This document shows, piece after piece, positions 1 through 13,617 of a stretch of DNA of 64,000 bases. The stretch spans positions 5,074,927 to 5,138,926 of the forward strand of contig CANTUZ010000004.1 in the NCBI GenBank assembly GCA_947846985.1, written 5' to 3'. Origin of the DNA: Fratercula arctica. Taxonomy: Eukaryota; Chordata; Aves; Charadriiformes; Alcidae. Each line of letters starts with the position of its first letter. Position 1 is the stretch's first letter. Below the pieces are notes generated by a model, which was given only the letters and a program-made list of their open reading frames with translations, was not told the DNA's origin and did not search any database. Made by a program: the position numbers and the translations under genes.

Positions 1-3000
1 CTAAACACTGGGATTTCAGAGAGGGAAACCTAAGCATCTAATCCTTGACATCTGGATCGTGCCACAGTTAACCAGAGTACATGTAATTAGCATATATCTA
101 AGTGTAAATATGCACTACAGTGTATGTGCTCCTGGTTTTTCTTTTTCTTAACATAATTTGTACTTCAAAAGAAAAAACTTGGTGCTTTTTTATGTAGGAC
201 AAAAAAAGAACAATTTAAGCCAGCTAAACGATCTTTGTTTCTTCCATCTTTACACAGAAAACAGCTGAACAGTTTAAAACTAGCTTTAAAAATTATATCT
301 AAGACAACTTATATGCCAAGCTTCAGCCAAAAATACTTTTTGCAGCCAAATTATCAAACCCTGTGAAAGAGCATTTATAATGGAATTGCTGATGCAACCT
401 TTATTATAGGGATATGAATAGCTATAATGAAGGCTTCAGCTGATGTTCTGGCAAGCCTACTGCTAAAAATTATTCTGAATTTATCTGGCATTCAGAAAAT
501 GCTTGAATTGGCCAAAATGTTTACACCGTCATTATCATTTTGACAATATCTCTTTTATCCCAAAGGAAGTCAGCAATGAACAAATTCAAGCGACGTGCGA
601 GACATGTGCGTATTTAGCATCTGTTACGCGTTCTCTTGGCAGCATTGTTTTATATGAGAAAAACAGGGCCAAGGGCTCAACCACCAACTTACCAGCAATT
701 GTGTTGAATCAAACATTATTGCCTATTGTGTCATTTTAAAGTATGTTAGGGAACTGCATTATCTTTTTCCTGATGATTTGATTTTGGTTTATAATCAGGA
801 AACTCCTGGGTCTGAGCGAGAGTGTTAAATTCAGAGTGACAGTATTTTGGAGTTCCATGTCTTTACATTGGTTCTCTCATACCACCCCTTTGCATGGTTT
901 TGAATTTCCATTTACTCTTTTATTTTTAGAAAAGTCATACAAAGCTTTGTTAATCACGAGCAAATTACAGATACGGCATTTTCCTGTGAGTGTGTAACTT
1001 TAGACTCCCAGAGCAGATGCAGGTAGACATCTGACGATAGAAATTAATGGTTGACTTTTGGTGCGTCATAGCATAGGATGCCTGTGTGCAATTGCACCTT
1101 GTAGTAGCCTCATCTCTTTTATCAGCTTTCTTTTTTCTACCAGTATATTTTCAGATGATAAAATAGTGCCACTTCCTCTACTTCTGATGGTTTGGCTACT
1201 TGTGAGATTGCACTGATTAATCAAGTTTGGGTGCTAAACTGATTGTATTAAACTCTTGTTCAGGGAGCCATCAAGTGAATTAAACCTGTCCTGTATTGAC
1301 TTCCCTTAAGTTGAGAAGGACTTGACTTCTACTAAATCAATATAAATCAAATTTACAATTATTTAAATGGGTACACAGAAGTGTTTGCACCAGTATAATG
1401 AAATAAATTTTAAAACACAGTTTAGACGAGTTCAATATGATGTAATTCAGGGTTCTGGCTGCATTTTCTAAGGATTTCAATGCTGATGGCAGTAGAACCA
1501 GAATGTCTTCACAAAAAACATTCCACATGAAATTTCTTAAGAGATTCATATTTTTTACAAAACAGGAGTTTTCCCTCATAGAATTTTCATACAGCAAGTG
1601 CTAGAGTTTCTACTGGAAAATTTCTGCACCATTTTAGAAATGCCAAAAGAAAAATGTGGTGTAGCATCATTTTGAAAGAATTTTGAAATGAAATAAATGT
1701 TTTTGTAAAGTGTCAACTGCAAATGCTGTTTTGTGTCACACCACTGCAAAATTTAATTCTGCACAATTTGTGCATTCTTCATGTCTCCCTTTCTACTTTC
1801 AAAAACCTGGAAGAGGAAATTGAGAATAAACCAAAAAATTATCACTTTAGTTGGAAGGCTTTAAATTGGATTTGATTTGAAGAGCTTTGCTTCCAACTAA
1901 ATATGCTGCTATACTGTTTTTAACAAAACCTCTGTCTTGGTGCAGCTGGGGCACAAGCCCAGGAGGAGGGACTCTCTTGTTTATTTTCTGCTTGTCATCA
2001 GATTGAAAGCAGAAGATTATTTTTTTTAATACCAAATTATACTGAATGGGATGGAAAGATATTTGAAGTTTGTCTTGCACAATCCCTGGTACATATTCAC
2101 ACCTTCATGGATTAAAAAGCCTAATGTTTCAATCAGGAAAAAACCCCTTTTTTCATAAAAGCATTTGAAAAGTTTGACTCTAGAAATGAGGAATAAAAGG
2201 ATATTCTGAAATGAGGGAAGTTCCTTTGAGATGGAGTTCCTCTTTGTGTTGCTGTATTCTGGCCCGCAAATCCTATTTAGCCCTGCAGTTTTCTTCAGTT
2301 GTTCAGATTGCACTTATTCAACACCGATTGCTTGATTTACCAGGTTAGTACTGCCGTTTTCATTCTTATCGCCATTTTACCTCCCTCCCTCCCCAGGCAG
2401 TTGGATGTCTTTGCTCTGAAGTTTATGATTATATATGAGAAAACTGGAAATTACTAGCTCCATTGTGCAATCCTCATCTTTTCTTCAGGGGCACGCGTTG
2501 CTTAGAGAAGGAATCTCTTGTATTGAACAACCATCAAAAACAAAAATTGGCTCTTAATGATGGTACTTGGCACAGTTACAGCTCATCACAAGCTTAACTG
2601 ATAGTGGGTCCTTTCTCAGTGTGAGATTTAATTTTCTTTTAGGTAGCTAGCTGTGCTTGGTGTCAGTACGTATAAACCGTCTTGTCAGCAGTTGGTTGCG
2701 CGCTGAGATGGGAAAGTGTCCCATGGGAAGGAAGAAAAAAACCAGTTCTTAGCATCCTATCAACTCTAGCGCTCTGTGCAGCGCTGTCATCATGTCAAGG
2801 TTGAGCTCATATGTTACGGATATTGAGCTACAGGATATCTTATAATTTGAAGCAAAGAAGCTGAGGTACCCTGGGAGGGTGGGAGAGGCAATACTAAGTG
2901 CTGTCATATTAATAAGCCACCAAAATTACATGGGATTAGTCAAAACACCTATGACACAACCCAGCCCATAAAATAGCTGAAAGCCAACCAGCATCTGTCT

Positions 3001-6000
3001 GCTTTCTATATATACGTGTAAAAAGAGTGATTAACTACAGTTCTGTGATTTCCATGAAACTTAATGGAAACAGAAGAATTACATGAGATAACTGCAGGTC
3101 AAAGCACAAGCTACTGAAAGAAGCAGCTTTTTCTTATAAAAAATATGTAATGATATATTTAGCGGGTGACAGCGTAAGCCTGTTACAAGCTTGGAATGGA
3201 ACAAGCAAAAAAAGTAATGGAGTAACCAGAAGAAATCAAAAGGGTTGTATTGAGGATATTAGCTAGAGCAAATGCTCAATTTGTAATCCTTGGGTACTCA
3301 GCATCTCTCAGGGCCGTGTACTTTGAAACTACTTGAACCAGTCCAAAATCACAGACAGATCTTTTTCAAGGGATCACAAGGTGATGGGTCAATAATTATC
3401 TTCATTGGTCTAAACTTTTCAAACTTGCCATGTGAAATAAAAGGTCAACTTGAGGCCCATAAATACAACTCGTAAAGCTATATGTTATACTTCTCAATTC
3501 ATAAGAGAGTAGTGAATTTCTGGTTTCTATTAACTAGCCTTTTCTGCTCCTAAAATTCTGTCTTTTGGAAACAGCCTAGAATCCTAAAGGACTCCAGAAA
3601 TTCCAGAAAATATAATAGCTTGTTCAACAATATCTGTAGTTTACGTTAACAGATATTAGGTAAAACTTTACAACTTCTTTCATATAGTAATGGGAGGACC
3701 TACAGATTTTTGATTTTTGCTTTTTTGAGCTAGCTAGAAGGGTGTTTTCACCTTTTTTGAGGGAGACCTTCTCAGAAACATCTAAAAATAGCCACCAAGT
3801 ACTTCATAGACTTCTAGCATTCAGTCCTTTCCAGGTCACATTTTAACCTTGTCCTGGAAGCCAAAAAAATTTTCCACACTCTCTGCCACTGCTAACATAT
3901 GTGGAAACTGTAGGAATGCTCCTTCTGCTGATTCGTAAACATACCCAGGTAATCTGCGCACAGTTCCATGAAACTACCAGCTGGCAACCGAACAGAAGTG
4001 AGAATTTGGCAGGTAATAAATGGAAGATCAGCACATGCTGTGTTTGATCAAAGATTACTGTGGGTGTTGCAGAACAGCCGCAAGTATAATAATTTAAGTG
4101 GGGGGTCAGAAGCAAAGCTTTCCAATTGAGACAATTGATTCAGGCTTCTGATGCTGTAGGGCCTGATAAGGTATAAAGCTGGTAGATTTGTTGGCTAAGG
4201 ACACACATAAGAGGGTGCTGGGAAGGAGGTTGTCTGATTATCTTGCCCTGGTGCACGAGGGTAGGTGGAAGGCTCTGGGGAATGAGAGATGCTCCTCAGA
4301 GCAGCTGAGCATGTTCAGATGAGGAAATCTCCAGAAGGAAAGGAAAGGCTAGGCAAGGAAGGAGCTTGTGGAAGAGTTGCTGGCTGGGAGATTTCTAAAA
4401 GAAGTAGGGGGCCTGCACGAATTGAGGCACAAACACAAGATCAGGCTTCAGAAATGACGGTAAGAACAAGACTTTCCTGAAAACTCAGAAGGAACTGTCT
4501 TGCGGGTGTTCAAGTTGGGAAGCCATTAAGCTATTGGCTAGAAGAGAGCCCAGAAGGTCTGGCATTTTGTTAGAAGAGTTCTCTTCTTAACCAAGATTTC
4601 TGTCTCCTAGTAAAAGGTATCCTTAGAGACTGGACGCTTTTAGAGCTTTGACATGTTTGCAAAGGAAACAATCCTATTTCAAAACCAGGATCTCTGTTAC
4701 AAGGTTTTCAAAGAGTATTGCGTGTTCTAGATATTCTGTATACATAGCAGGCAAGTTCAGCCTTTTCATGGAAGTGCTAATGGCTTCATTAAGGATTCAT
4801 AAAGATCCATTTTCACATTTGGTGCAAATGAAGTCGCAACCATGGTTATTTCAGAACTTTTTTTGAAGGTTTCATTTCAATGGCTGGTTGGTGGTTATTA
4901 AGACTACTGCTTGTATTGTGTGTATTATTCTGTGATGTAAATTCTCAGTTAAGTAATCCCAAATAGAATGTTCTTCGAAAGAACAACTAGAAGGAAAAAC
5001 ATGGCAATTTTTCTCTTGTTTGAAAAGTTTTCTCTGAAATAAACATTTAGTCATGAAAAAAAGCCAAAACAAAATATGAATTTGAATCAGTTTGGTAAGT
5101 GTTCCCTTTGGAAAAAAGAAAAAAAGCTGGCAATAAATTTCAAAACTTGTTGTAGAAGTGTTTTACTTTTTTTAGTTTGGAAAAAAACCACAGACTAAGC
5201 AAAGCTTTGGTTGACCAGAGAGAACTTCAGGGTTTTTTCTGTGAGAAAATAAAAAAGCTTTGCTTCAACTGACCTGAAATGATCTTCTTTTTTAATGGTG
5301 GAGGGTGCAGTTATTTACACGATTCATCCTGTCACTCAGATGAATTTACAAAGATTACAAGTTCTGACAATTTCTGGGTCAGCTCTAGTCTTCTGTCAAT
5401 TTTGTAGTTAATATATACTGATGGCAAGCACACTTGGATGCAGTGGTAATTGGGAGTCTTGTGAATATTTAACAACATCGTTTAATTTGAAATATGTTTT
5501 CTATATTGGTATTCTGATTGGCTTTTCATAGCAGAGGGGAGAAAAATTAAAAAGAAAAAAAAAAAAAGCCTGCTTAAGCTCCTAAACTGAACGGAAAAGA
5601 TAGCAGTGGCAATAATAAATTGAAGTGTTATACCTCGTGTCTTAAAACTCCAGAGTAATCATGTAGTAGGGTCAACCCAGGAATGGCGGTTGAACATTGA
5701 ATCCACATACCCCATACATTTCAAGGTGCAGAACTTTCTGCAACATTTCATAACTAAATTAGGACTATGAATATGAAGTGCTACGAATGCAGAGGTATTT
5801 TCCCCTCTGGAGAAAAAAGACAGTTTTAATACTTTGGTTCTGGTAGATCCGTTTTGATTCAGTCTCCTTTGAACAAAATCTTTTGCATTTGAGAAAAGTC
5901 TTTTACAGTAATCCCTTTTACATTACTTTGTGTAACTGTCTTATTAAACCAGCAGTACTTTTTTCTACAATAGTTTTTCTACAAACTGACTGTCTCTAAA

Positions 6001-6289
6001 AAGTTTTTAAAATTATTGGAATTGAACTGATTTTTCAAAAAGCTTAGCAAAAATACTTTGCAAGGATGAAATATTCCTCTAATATGTCTCCTGTCATACA
6101 ATTCATAGCAGTGGAATTATCCAGGTGTAATTCAGGGCAAAACTGAGCCCTCAGAGAGCAGGTGGACTTAAGCCTAACTTTAGAATGACAGATGCATTCA
6201 ACCAGCAATAGCTGTAGTTCATTGTATCATCTGCAATGTGTTTTAGTCACATAAAGTATTTAATGATTCTAGGTCTTGAGATAGACAGA
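1..6289. other. unique AT-rich sequence, no gene seen
   Basis: No frame carries a recognisable domain or a convincing exon. A 79-codon frame at 503-739 has several CpGs but starts at TTG, not ATG, and resembles nothing I know. A 9-bp inverted repeat (766-774 against 794-802) with a 19-nt loop lies just after it. An A-rich run lies near 5550-5565. No dispersed repeat was recognised. Confidence 0.7.
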
Positions 6290-6610
6290 AGCAGAGAGGA
6301 TGGCCTCAAATATTAACAAGTTGTGCTATTCTTTAAGCTGCCAGTCATTAGCTAACTTCTCCCGGGTTAATAATAATGCTTGCATGATCCTGTTCTGAAT
6401 AATGGATTGAAGATTTTCACTACCAGCAGGCAGGCCGATGGGTGATTGTAATGTAAAAAGCACGTTAGCAAAACTATATTTAGGGAGCAATAAAAACGGT
6501 TTCAATGGGGCTTGAGCTGGCTTCAGGTGCTGTATTAGGCAAAGGTTGTTGACAGACTGGAGCAGAACTTGATCTCTGTTACATCCCTGAAGCTTTAAGA
6601 TTGTAGACTT
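6290..6610. promoter_or_regulatory. candidate conserved noncoding element
   Basis: This stretch has the texture often seen in deeply conserved vertebrate enhancers: no repeats, balanced composition, and dense short AT-core motifs such as CATTAGCTAA and GTTAATAATAATGC, together with CCCGGG. It contains no long open frame. The call is inference from texture only, since conservation cannot be tested from one sequence. Confidence 0.22.
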
Positions 6611-9479
6611 TATAAAAATAATGTTTAACAGTTGATTTATCTGAAGAGTTGTGCAAAACCAAGTAAGAATATAATACTACTTTTGATTTTCTTTTTTACC
6701 AGTGTCCTTTCACTGCAAGGAATGTTGCCAGTGTGCCAACTGAGAGAAGGTATCAGGAGCCTTGTAGGAAGAGCTTCCCAAGAGAGGTGAATCCAGTGGT
6801 GCAAAGTATCATTGTTAGGTAAGTGAAATTTGAATTTATTTACACACATGCGCATGGTATAGTTGCCGAGGTAATTTATTATTTCAAGAATTCCACACCA
6901 AAGCTATTCCCTGCCTGCCAGAGGAAAACTGTCAAAAATTGATTTTAATTAGAGAGCGAAGTACAGAGCTAGTTCTACTGACTCCCTTACAAGTGCCCTT
7001 TACCCTGAACCTGGTAAACAAAACCTTATGTGTTCATGCTCAAAAGGTGGAATGCTGCTAGGATAATAGGTGCTTCAGACTGTTCATTGGAAGAACAAGG
7101 TTTCTGGGAAATGTACTGCTTTCTGATGGAGTAACACAGACTGGAAAATAAGAATAGATAAAAGCTTTAGTGTACCTAAGTGGAAGAAGACCTGGTTGTG
7201 CTGTTTAGTATTTCATGTTAGATGTGGATGAGGTGTCAAGTTACTTTCATTTCTTTGCATAATTGTTCATACAAATACTAATGTGTCAGCTGCTCTATGA
7301 GGGACTGTAGCTGCATTTTGCTGAATTTTGTGCCTTGGTGAAGTAAAATGTGTAACCTGAGGCAAGAAAGTTGTTTGTTTTGGTTTTTATTTTTCATAGT
7401 GTATTTTGCATAAATCCAGTCCTATAGGATCTGTTATAGGAAGTGGTAATTCTCCTAAAACATGAAAACTTCATAATGATAACAAATACTACCTGAAACT
7501 GCTAATGCAGGGTTCAGAGAAGAATGTGGTTTTTTCTGAAAGACTATTATAATAATAAAGATGATCATCAGTGCACTGTGAGCCCAGTAAAATGGAGAAA
7601 TCTGTGTAGTATAAGGATGACTTAAATTGCTAAGGCTAGTTGGCATTCTTTCCAAAATAAGCAAAGATTGATCTTTGGACACAAGCTGTGAGCTGTGTAA
7701 AACTGCCTCTGCTAAATATATGCTAATTGGCATATGAATGAGATTTTGTTAATCTTCTGCTTAATTAAGTAGGTAGAGAAAAGCTGGGAACAAGTCCTCA
7801 TTTCTCCCTTATAAGAAAAAAGACTGGCTATCATAATAATTTATATTAGCAAATAAAATGCAAATATATATTTGTAAATGTAGCAAACAATTAGCAAGTA
7901 TTATTTGAGAACAACATACCAAAATACACGTTCCTGCTTTACTCAAGCATTTTTGAGGATTAAAATTGACAGAAAATCACCCAAATTATGAGTGAAGCTG
8001 TTGAATGGGGTTTTGGGTTCCCCTGGTTTCTTCTACCACAAGGGAACATTTTCCAAGAAATCCACTATTCAGTTCGATGGGGTGCTCTGATGGCCTAATG
8101 AACCAGAACGTTTTGTTGGTTTCCCCTTCTGGAACAAGTGCTTTCCTTCCTGCAGCAGCAGCATTGGCGGTTGCCATACCTAAGCATTTCCCTGTCCCTA
8201 GGACTTCTCCTTCGTTGCTGTGTTTTGAGGGTAATTAGCTGGTCAGCCTCACTGGCTGGTAGCTCCCTCACAACTCGGTAGCACATCCGAGAGTTAAACC
8301 CCAGTCTTCTGACTTGCAGTCTTGTTTCTTACCCTGGCAACAACCCTGTTAACAGTCTGGTTTCCATTTTCTTAAATTGTAGCTATTTCAAAATAAGAAA
8401 AATGACACTGACCAGAACGTCTAATAGTAAACTGTGTTAAAGCTATGTTTCAGTTAATATCTATTGACAATATCTATTTCACATCTCCGCGCCCAGTGCC
8501 AGATGTAGGAGATGTGGCAGCCAGGTGATCTGCGGGGGAAGCTAGTGATGTACAATGCTGTTGACTGGACATTTAAGTTAGCAAGAGAATGCTGACAAGT
8601 TTTTTGTTCTGTTTTCAGTACATAATAGAGTCTGAGGGTTTTAGATTCAGTTCCCTTCAAAGAAATACATCCCATCCTAAATGGAATCGTGGAGTTACAC
8701 CTAAGATGTTTATGTATGTATTTTACTGTCCATCTGCTTATGCTTTGCTCTTGCCCTGGGAGAACATCTCACGTCTGAAGGCATGTTCTCCAAGCAATTA
8801 GTTCTCCACCATATTTTTGTAATTGCACTGTCCTACTTCTTGTAATTGAACTACAACATTTGGCAATACACTGTTGTATATACCTTTCACTCCCACCTGT
8901 GAGTTGTGTAACAAATTGGTCCAGCTCATTTGAAACCCAGGGAAAGAAAGGTACATGGCTAATAAGTTCCATGATGTATGAGAGCAGCTCTGTGCTGGCC
9001 TGGCTTACCGAGTATCTGGGCTGCACAGACCTTTTGCTGATAAATGAGCTACATTTCTAAGAATGAGGGCAGACAGGAGATGCTAAATAAGTACTAATAG
9101 GCTACAGAAAGTATTGTGCTCAGCAATGAGATTTTTTTTTCTGTAATTCCAGCTAACAAACTGTATTAGTCATGCTAATGTAATACAGTATTTGTGACTG
9201 CCTTGACATTGTCCGTTTAAATATTCAGGAAACTGCTTCTTCCACATACTCATGTGCAAGTAAATTGTGCTGGATTAGCTCTAGTCAGTTAAGCAGGATG
9301 TTGTAGACTGCGGTTAAAAGAAATGGCGTGGGCTACTTCATCACCAAGTGACCTGCACTCATTATACAAAAAATGGCACTTATAAACAGCTCTTTTGTGA
9401 GATTGTCTTCGGCTTGCTGGTCACTAAGGTAAGAGGTTACATCCCAGCAGATGTTGTGTTCTGCATCTGCTGAGGCACC
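6611..9479. other. unique sequence, no gene seen
   Basis: Short open frames occur on both strands around 7986-8290 and 8589-9060, but they overlap each other in opposite directions, lack recognisable domains and behave like chance frames in locally GC-richer DNA. No repeat family was recognised. Confidence 0.65.
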
Positions 9480-9960
9480 TTCATCATCTTGTGCTCATTC
9501 GGTTTAAACAAACAAACCGGCCAGCCTGCATCTGGATACTAGAAACTGCCATTTTACTTTCGGGCAGTGAGTCTGCAGGGCTGATGTCACTTGTTTATCT
9601 GGCAAACGCAAAATCGATAAACTGATGGGGAATTCAGAGCTCACACAACGTTGCGCTTCCTAGGGAGGATTAGCTGAAATGAAATGTCTGACAGCTCTGT
9701 GTCAGCTTTTCACATTGCAAACCGAAACATTATTTCTTTTCCTTCACAACCTCTGAAGGAAATGAGAGCGACGTTAAACTGCCAGTCACTTAAATCCTGG
9801 TCATTCATTAGGCAAGAAATGTTATATCAAGTCAGTAATTTTTCCACCTGGAATAACATCCACCGTTAGCAATTACTTAGGAACATGTCAGCCATTACTG
9901 CCATAAAATGTTTAGCTTGAAGATCAAGTCTAATCATTAGACCTGCCATCTTTACCCCAA
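9480..9960. promoter_or_regulatory. candidate enhancer / conserved noncoding element
   Basis: This stretch of about 480 bp is free of repeats and richer in CpG than its surroundings. It carries several transcription-factor-like words: a Fox-type AAACAAACAAAC core inside a CGGTTT/AAACCG inverted pair at about 9500-9519, AAATCGATAAAC near 9610-9622, a GTTTATCTGG near 9592, and TAATCATTAG-type homeodomain cores near 9930. The combination resembles developmental enhancers in gene deserts. What is seen is the motifs; enhancer function is inferred. Confidence 0.35.
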
Positions 9961-11339
9961 AACCTTCCTTAAGCTAGTATCTGCTAAGGGTTCATGATGT
10001 AGATTGGAATGAAAGGGCCAGAAGCTTCCGGAAATGTTTTGTGGCTCTTTGCAGTTCGAATCTTCTTGATGAAGATTTTCCTTGTCAACTAGAATACATA
10101 GCTAGATATTTATTGTGCGGTTTTTTACTGCTCCAGTGCTTATGTGTTCAGAACAGATGTTCCAGGTAACATCTGGAGATGTTCCAGCCAAGGAGAACAG
10201 AGGCTTTCCTAGAAGCCATGAGACCATATAAACAAGAATTTTGCTAAACTTAGCATGGAGTCTTCCCTCTCTCTTGTCAGAATTCAAAACATTGATGAAA
10301 AAATAAAATTGATAAACGTTGCAAATGCAAATAGCAGTTTTAATAATACTTTGTTATTTCATATGGATGATATATTTCTAGGCCGTGTCTGACTCTCTTC
10401 CACTCGTGAAAGTGTATTCCCATGTTGCACAGTCAGTGGCCTTGCTTTGCCAAGACATTGTGTTTTCCTACTAGTTGTTGGCTTGGAATACGGCGTGCTT
10501 TGGCAGAAATAACAGCCCTCCAGTATTTGAAATGGAACAGTGAGCATGAACTGTACGTAACTTCCTTCCACGATGGGAATAGCCCTTCCTTCCTCCAGAT
10601 GTGCTTTTACAAATACCGAGTTGAAATAAATTGCTCCCTTTCACACTCGTGGATTCTGGTTTAAGTTCAGTCCTTGCTAGTAACTAGAAGGCGGCATCAC
10701 AGTAAGATGATGTGCTTCTCTCTTTTTTTAATGAAGATAAATTTATATCTCTTACAGTGCTGTGACACAAACAAAATGCGCTAAGCTTTTTTTTAGGCAG
10801 GGGGATTTATTTTACTCATTTTGAAGTGGAAGCTGGTAGGTGGTAGACAGCCCTATCTTTTTCTACAAATCTCTTCTTGATGCTGTTTTTAAAAACAAAA
10901 TGAATACAAGTCCCTTAGGAGTTCCAGAGTAAGACAACAAACGTTTCCTATCTCTTTGCCTTTTTTTTTTTTAATAACTGCTGGTTTAAAAATCCATCAC
11001 AACCTGTTTATTTTGATATGCAAGATTCTACGGTGTCTTGCCTGTCACTGTTCATGTTCAATAACGTGTAGAAGTTGTATTATAATATCAGGACACAAAT
11101 ACATGACATATCATCATTCACATAGTTTAGGTCTTTAACCCTAGAAGGAGGACCCTTGTTTACCATGTTGTGGTCTCACCTGAAGTCTCCTCCACCATTT
11201 GTCCTTCATCTCTGCAGTAGCTTTTCAGTATCTTCGTCCCTGGGATACTAAAACTCCAGGAAATGTTAGAAGAGAACTGGATGCTTGTTCATTGTGTTGT
11301 ACTTTGGTTTATTCACAAGGCTGTAGTATTTTGGCATCA
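9961..11339. other. unique sequence, no gene seen
   Basis: Overlapping short frames at 10359-10664 lie on both strands and have no recognisable product. A T-run precedes 10973. Nothing else was recognised. Confidence 0.65.
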
Positions 11340-11500
11340 CATTTTATCATAGGTTTGGGTTGGAAGGGACAGTCCAACTCTCCCTGCAATGAGCAGGCAC
11401 ATCTGCCTCTAGATCAGGTTGCTCAGAGCCCCGTCCAGCCTGACCTTGAATGTTTCCAGGGATGGGGCATCTACCATGTCTCTCATAAGGATATACATTC
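11340..11500 (-). mobile_element. CR1 LINE 3' fragment
   Basis: Read on the minus strand this is the 3' tail of an avian CR1 non-LTR retrotransposon. On the plus strand the diagnostic reversed 3' end appears as a degraded ATCATAGGTTTGGG followed by TTGGAAGGGAC. Next come the GAGCAGGCACATCTGCC segment, CTCTAGATCAGGTTGCTCAG, a CCAGCCTGACCTTGAATG block and CCAGGGATGGGGCATC. Only the noncoding tail survives; no reverse transcriptase sequence is present. Divergence suggests an older insertion than those at 28233 and 55746. A 112-codon frame across it is an accident of the repeat. Confidence 0.87.
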
Positions 11501-12324
11501 CGCACTAACAAAAGTAATTTCAGGATGGGAGCAATAAATGCCAGCTGCTTTCACAGGATCTAAACAAGAGGGGAATCAAATGGAAAGAGCAACCTCCTGT
11601 GCCCAGGTAAAGGGAGATAACTAGATCCCCTCACAGAAGGCTTGGCTGAATCTTTCTATTTAAGCTCCAAGTGCTTCTGCTTTGTGTTTGGGTCACAGCA
11701 AGTCACTACATCTCCATCTGGCTGAAACAAAATGGGCCGCAGTAATTCAAAACTAAAAAGGATAACGGGGAAGTACTGTCCCAGTATTTTCAAATGCGAA
11801 AAGGACATAAGAAATACACCAAAAACTCTTATGATTTGGGTTGGTTTGTGTGGAATTGCAGCTTGTTGTATGTAGGAATCATTTAAGATTGTCAGTTTAA
11901 AAGTAATGATAATACTGGTACAAAGATTAACTTATTTCTGAAGAACTCCCCTGCTTTCTCTTTTTTTTTTTTTAAGGACTTTCTGCGTATTTTAGCAGTG
12001 AATAAATCTTAAATTAATTCTGTAATAAATGATGGAAAAGCACTTTAGAACATGAAAGAACATTCCACATTTGTTAAAAATTACTTCTTAGAAAATAAAT
12101 TGCACATATATTATCAGAAAAATTAGATTAGTTGCATTTTATCCAGATTTGGGGAAGTTTTCCAACTAATGTAGTTTCTGTGTGTATCCTGGAGATATCA
12201 TTAATCTGACAAAAATATTTTTTCCTGGAAATTAGCCTATCACCACTTCTTTTTTTTTTTTTTTTCTCTCCTCTCTTTTACATTTATTTCACGTCAGGCT
12301 TTCTAAATATCCCCAGACTTTCAG
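11501..12324. other. unique AT-rich sequence
   Basis: No gene or recognised repeat. It includes T-runs near 11961-11973 and a 16-T run at 12250-12265, immediately before the MIR-like segment. Confidence 0.65.
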
Positions 12325-12470
12325 TACCACCTACTGCTGCTAACTTTGGGCAAATCATTTGGCCTCTTTTTCAGTAATCTCCATCTGCTGAGTGGGGACA
12401 GTGTTTCCCTGTCGCCCTGGGGTTGCATTTAAATGGACTGATGTTCATAAAATCCTTTCAATGCCTCCTG
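12325..12470 (+). mobile_element. MIR-like ancient SINE tail
   Basis: The order of motifs follows the 3' half of MIR/CORE-SINE elements. It runs TTTGGGCAAATCATTTGGCC, then CTCTTTTTCAGTAATCTCCA, then CATCTGCTGAGTGGGGACAG, then a CCCTGGGGTTGCATTTAAATG block and TTCATAAAATCCTTTCAATG. These match the known tail pattern: a TGGGCAAATCACTTAACC-like word, a CCTCAGTTTCC-like word, TAAAATGGGG, a G-rich GGTTG segment and a GCTTTGAG-like end. Divergence is high, as expected for a pre-avian insertion. The exact subfamily cannot be assigned by eye. Confidence 0.62.
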
Positions 12471-13379
12471 TCCAAAATTCAAAAAGGAAAATCATTACAC
12501 AAAGAGCTGTGAATACTAACTACACTTTGAAGAAATTGCAAGCAACCTCTTTTTGTCTCCCTGTTTACTTTGTTTTTCTTACATGTTGATATATAGAAAA
12601 GTTGAGCCAGGAAAAACAGGAAAAAAAAAATCTTGTACTCCAATTTGACAGATTTTTGCTGTTGAATTAAAACTTCAAAGACAAAACGAAAATAAAAACA
12701 TACATTGTTTAGCTATCTGACCTTTTATCTTTGACCGATTTCTTGAAATCATTCCTGAAGTAGAGACATTTCATACATACTTGTGACATTAGCCAAGTGT
12801 CACATGAAAGGACAGGCTGTTCCTGTAACATTGGGATATCTATGTTAATGGAAGCCTTTACCTAAGTTAAAAGAAACACCTGAATGCCCTGTGGCCATGT
12901 TATTCTCTTAATTATCCGTTTTAGAGAATTTGACCTTGCTTTGATAAATAAAAGTACATAGGGGAGTTTTGCGTCCCCGTAGGGGATCAAACAGAAAAAA
13001 GATTTATAGATCACAAATGCTAGTTAGATAATGTAAATCCAATATTAAAAGATCCTCTGATAACCATAAGAATCTCAGCCTACTAATATCACAGAAAGTT
13101 TATGTTAATTAGCGGTGACCGCTTGCAAAGGTGGATTGTGTACTGTAGTACTGATTCTGAGTGACAGTTTTCATTTATAAAGGGGCACAGGAAAGGCAAA
13201 GGTTGAATAACTCTTAGAGAATGCCATCTAAGAAGCACTGAAAGAACTAGGAATGCCCTGCTTTAGAGACTGGGCGTAAAGAGAGGGAGGTGGGAGGAGA
13301 GGGATGCGGTAACAGTTTGTAAAAGGCACATAAAAGGCTGCTACAAACAAAAGGTATATGTCGTGTCCTTGGGGAAGCA

Positions 13380-13617
13380 GAACAAGGACAGATGACCTAA
13401 AGATGCAGGAGGAAAGATATAGCATAAACTGAAAACATTTCTAGTGGTCCAGCTAATGAGGCAGTGGAGTAGATTGCTTGGGAAGGTTGTGTAGCCTCCT
13501 GCGGATATTTGCAAGTACATTAAGGAATGGCATTTCTATTATTCATTTGTTAGGGCAAGGGGATTGCTTAGATGACTTCTTGAGGTCTCTTCTAATACCA
13601 GTTTTCTTTCAGTCTGT
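13380..13617 (+). mobile_element. old CR1 LINE 3' fragment
   Basis: The motif order follows an old archosaur CR1 tail in plus orientation: GGACAGATGACCTAAAGATG, an AGGAGGAAAGATATAGCAT stretch, GCAGTGGAGTAGATTGCTTG, GGAAGGTTGTGTAGCCTCC, then GATGACTTCTTGAGGTCTC and TTCTAATACC. It lacks the crisp 3' octamer repeats of young avian copies and has small internal deletions. No coding part remains. Confidence 0.75.
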
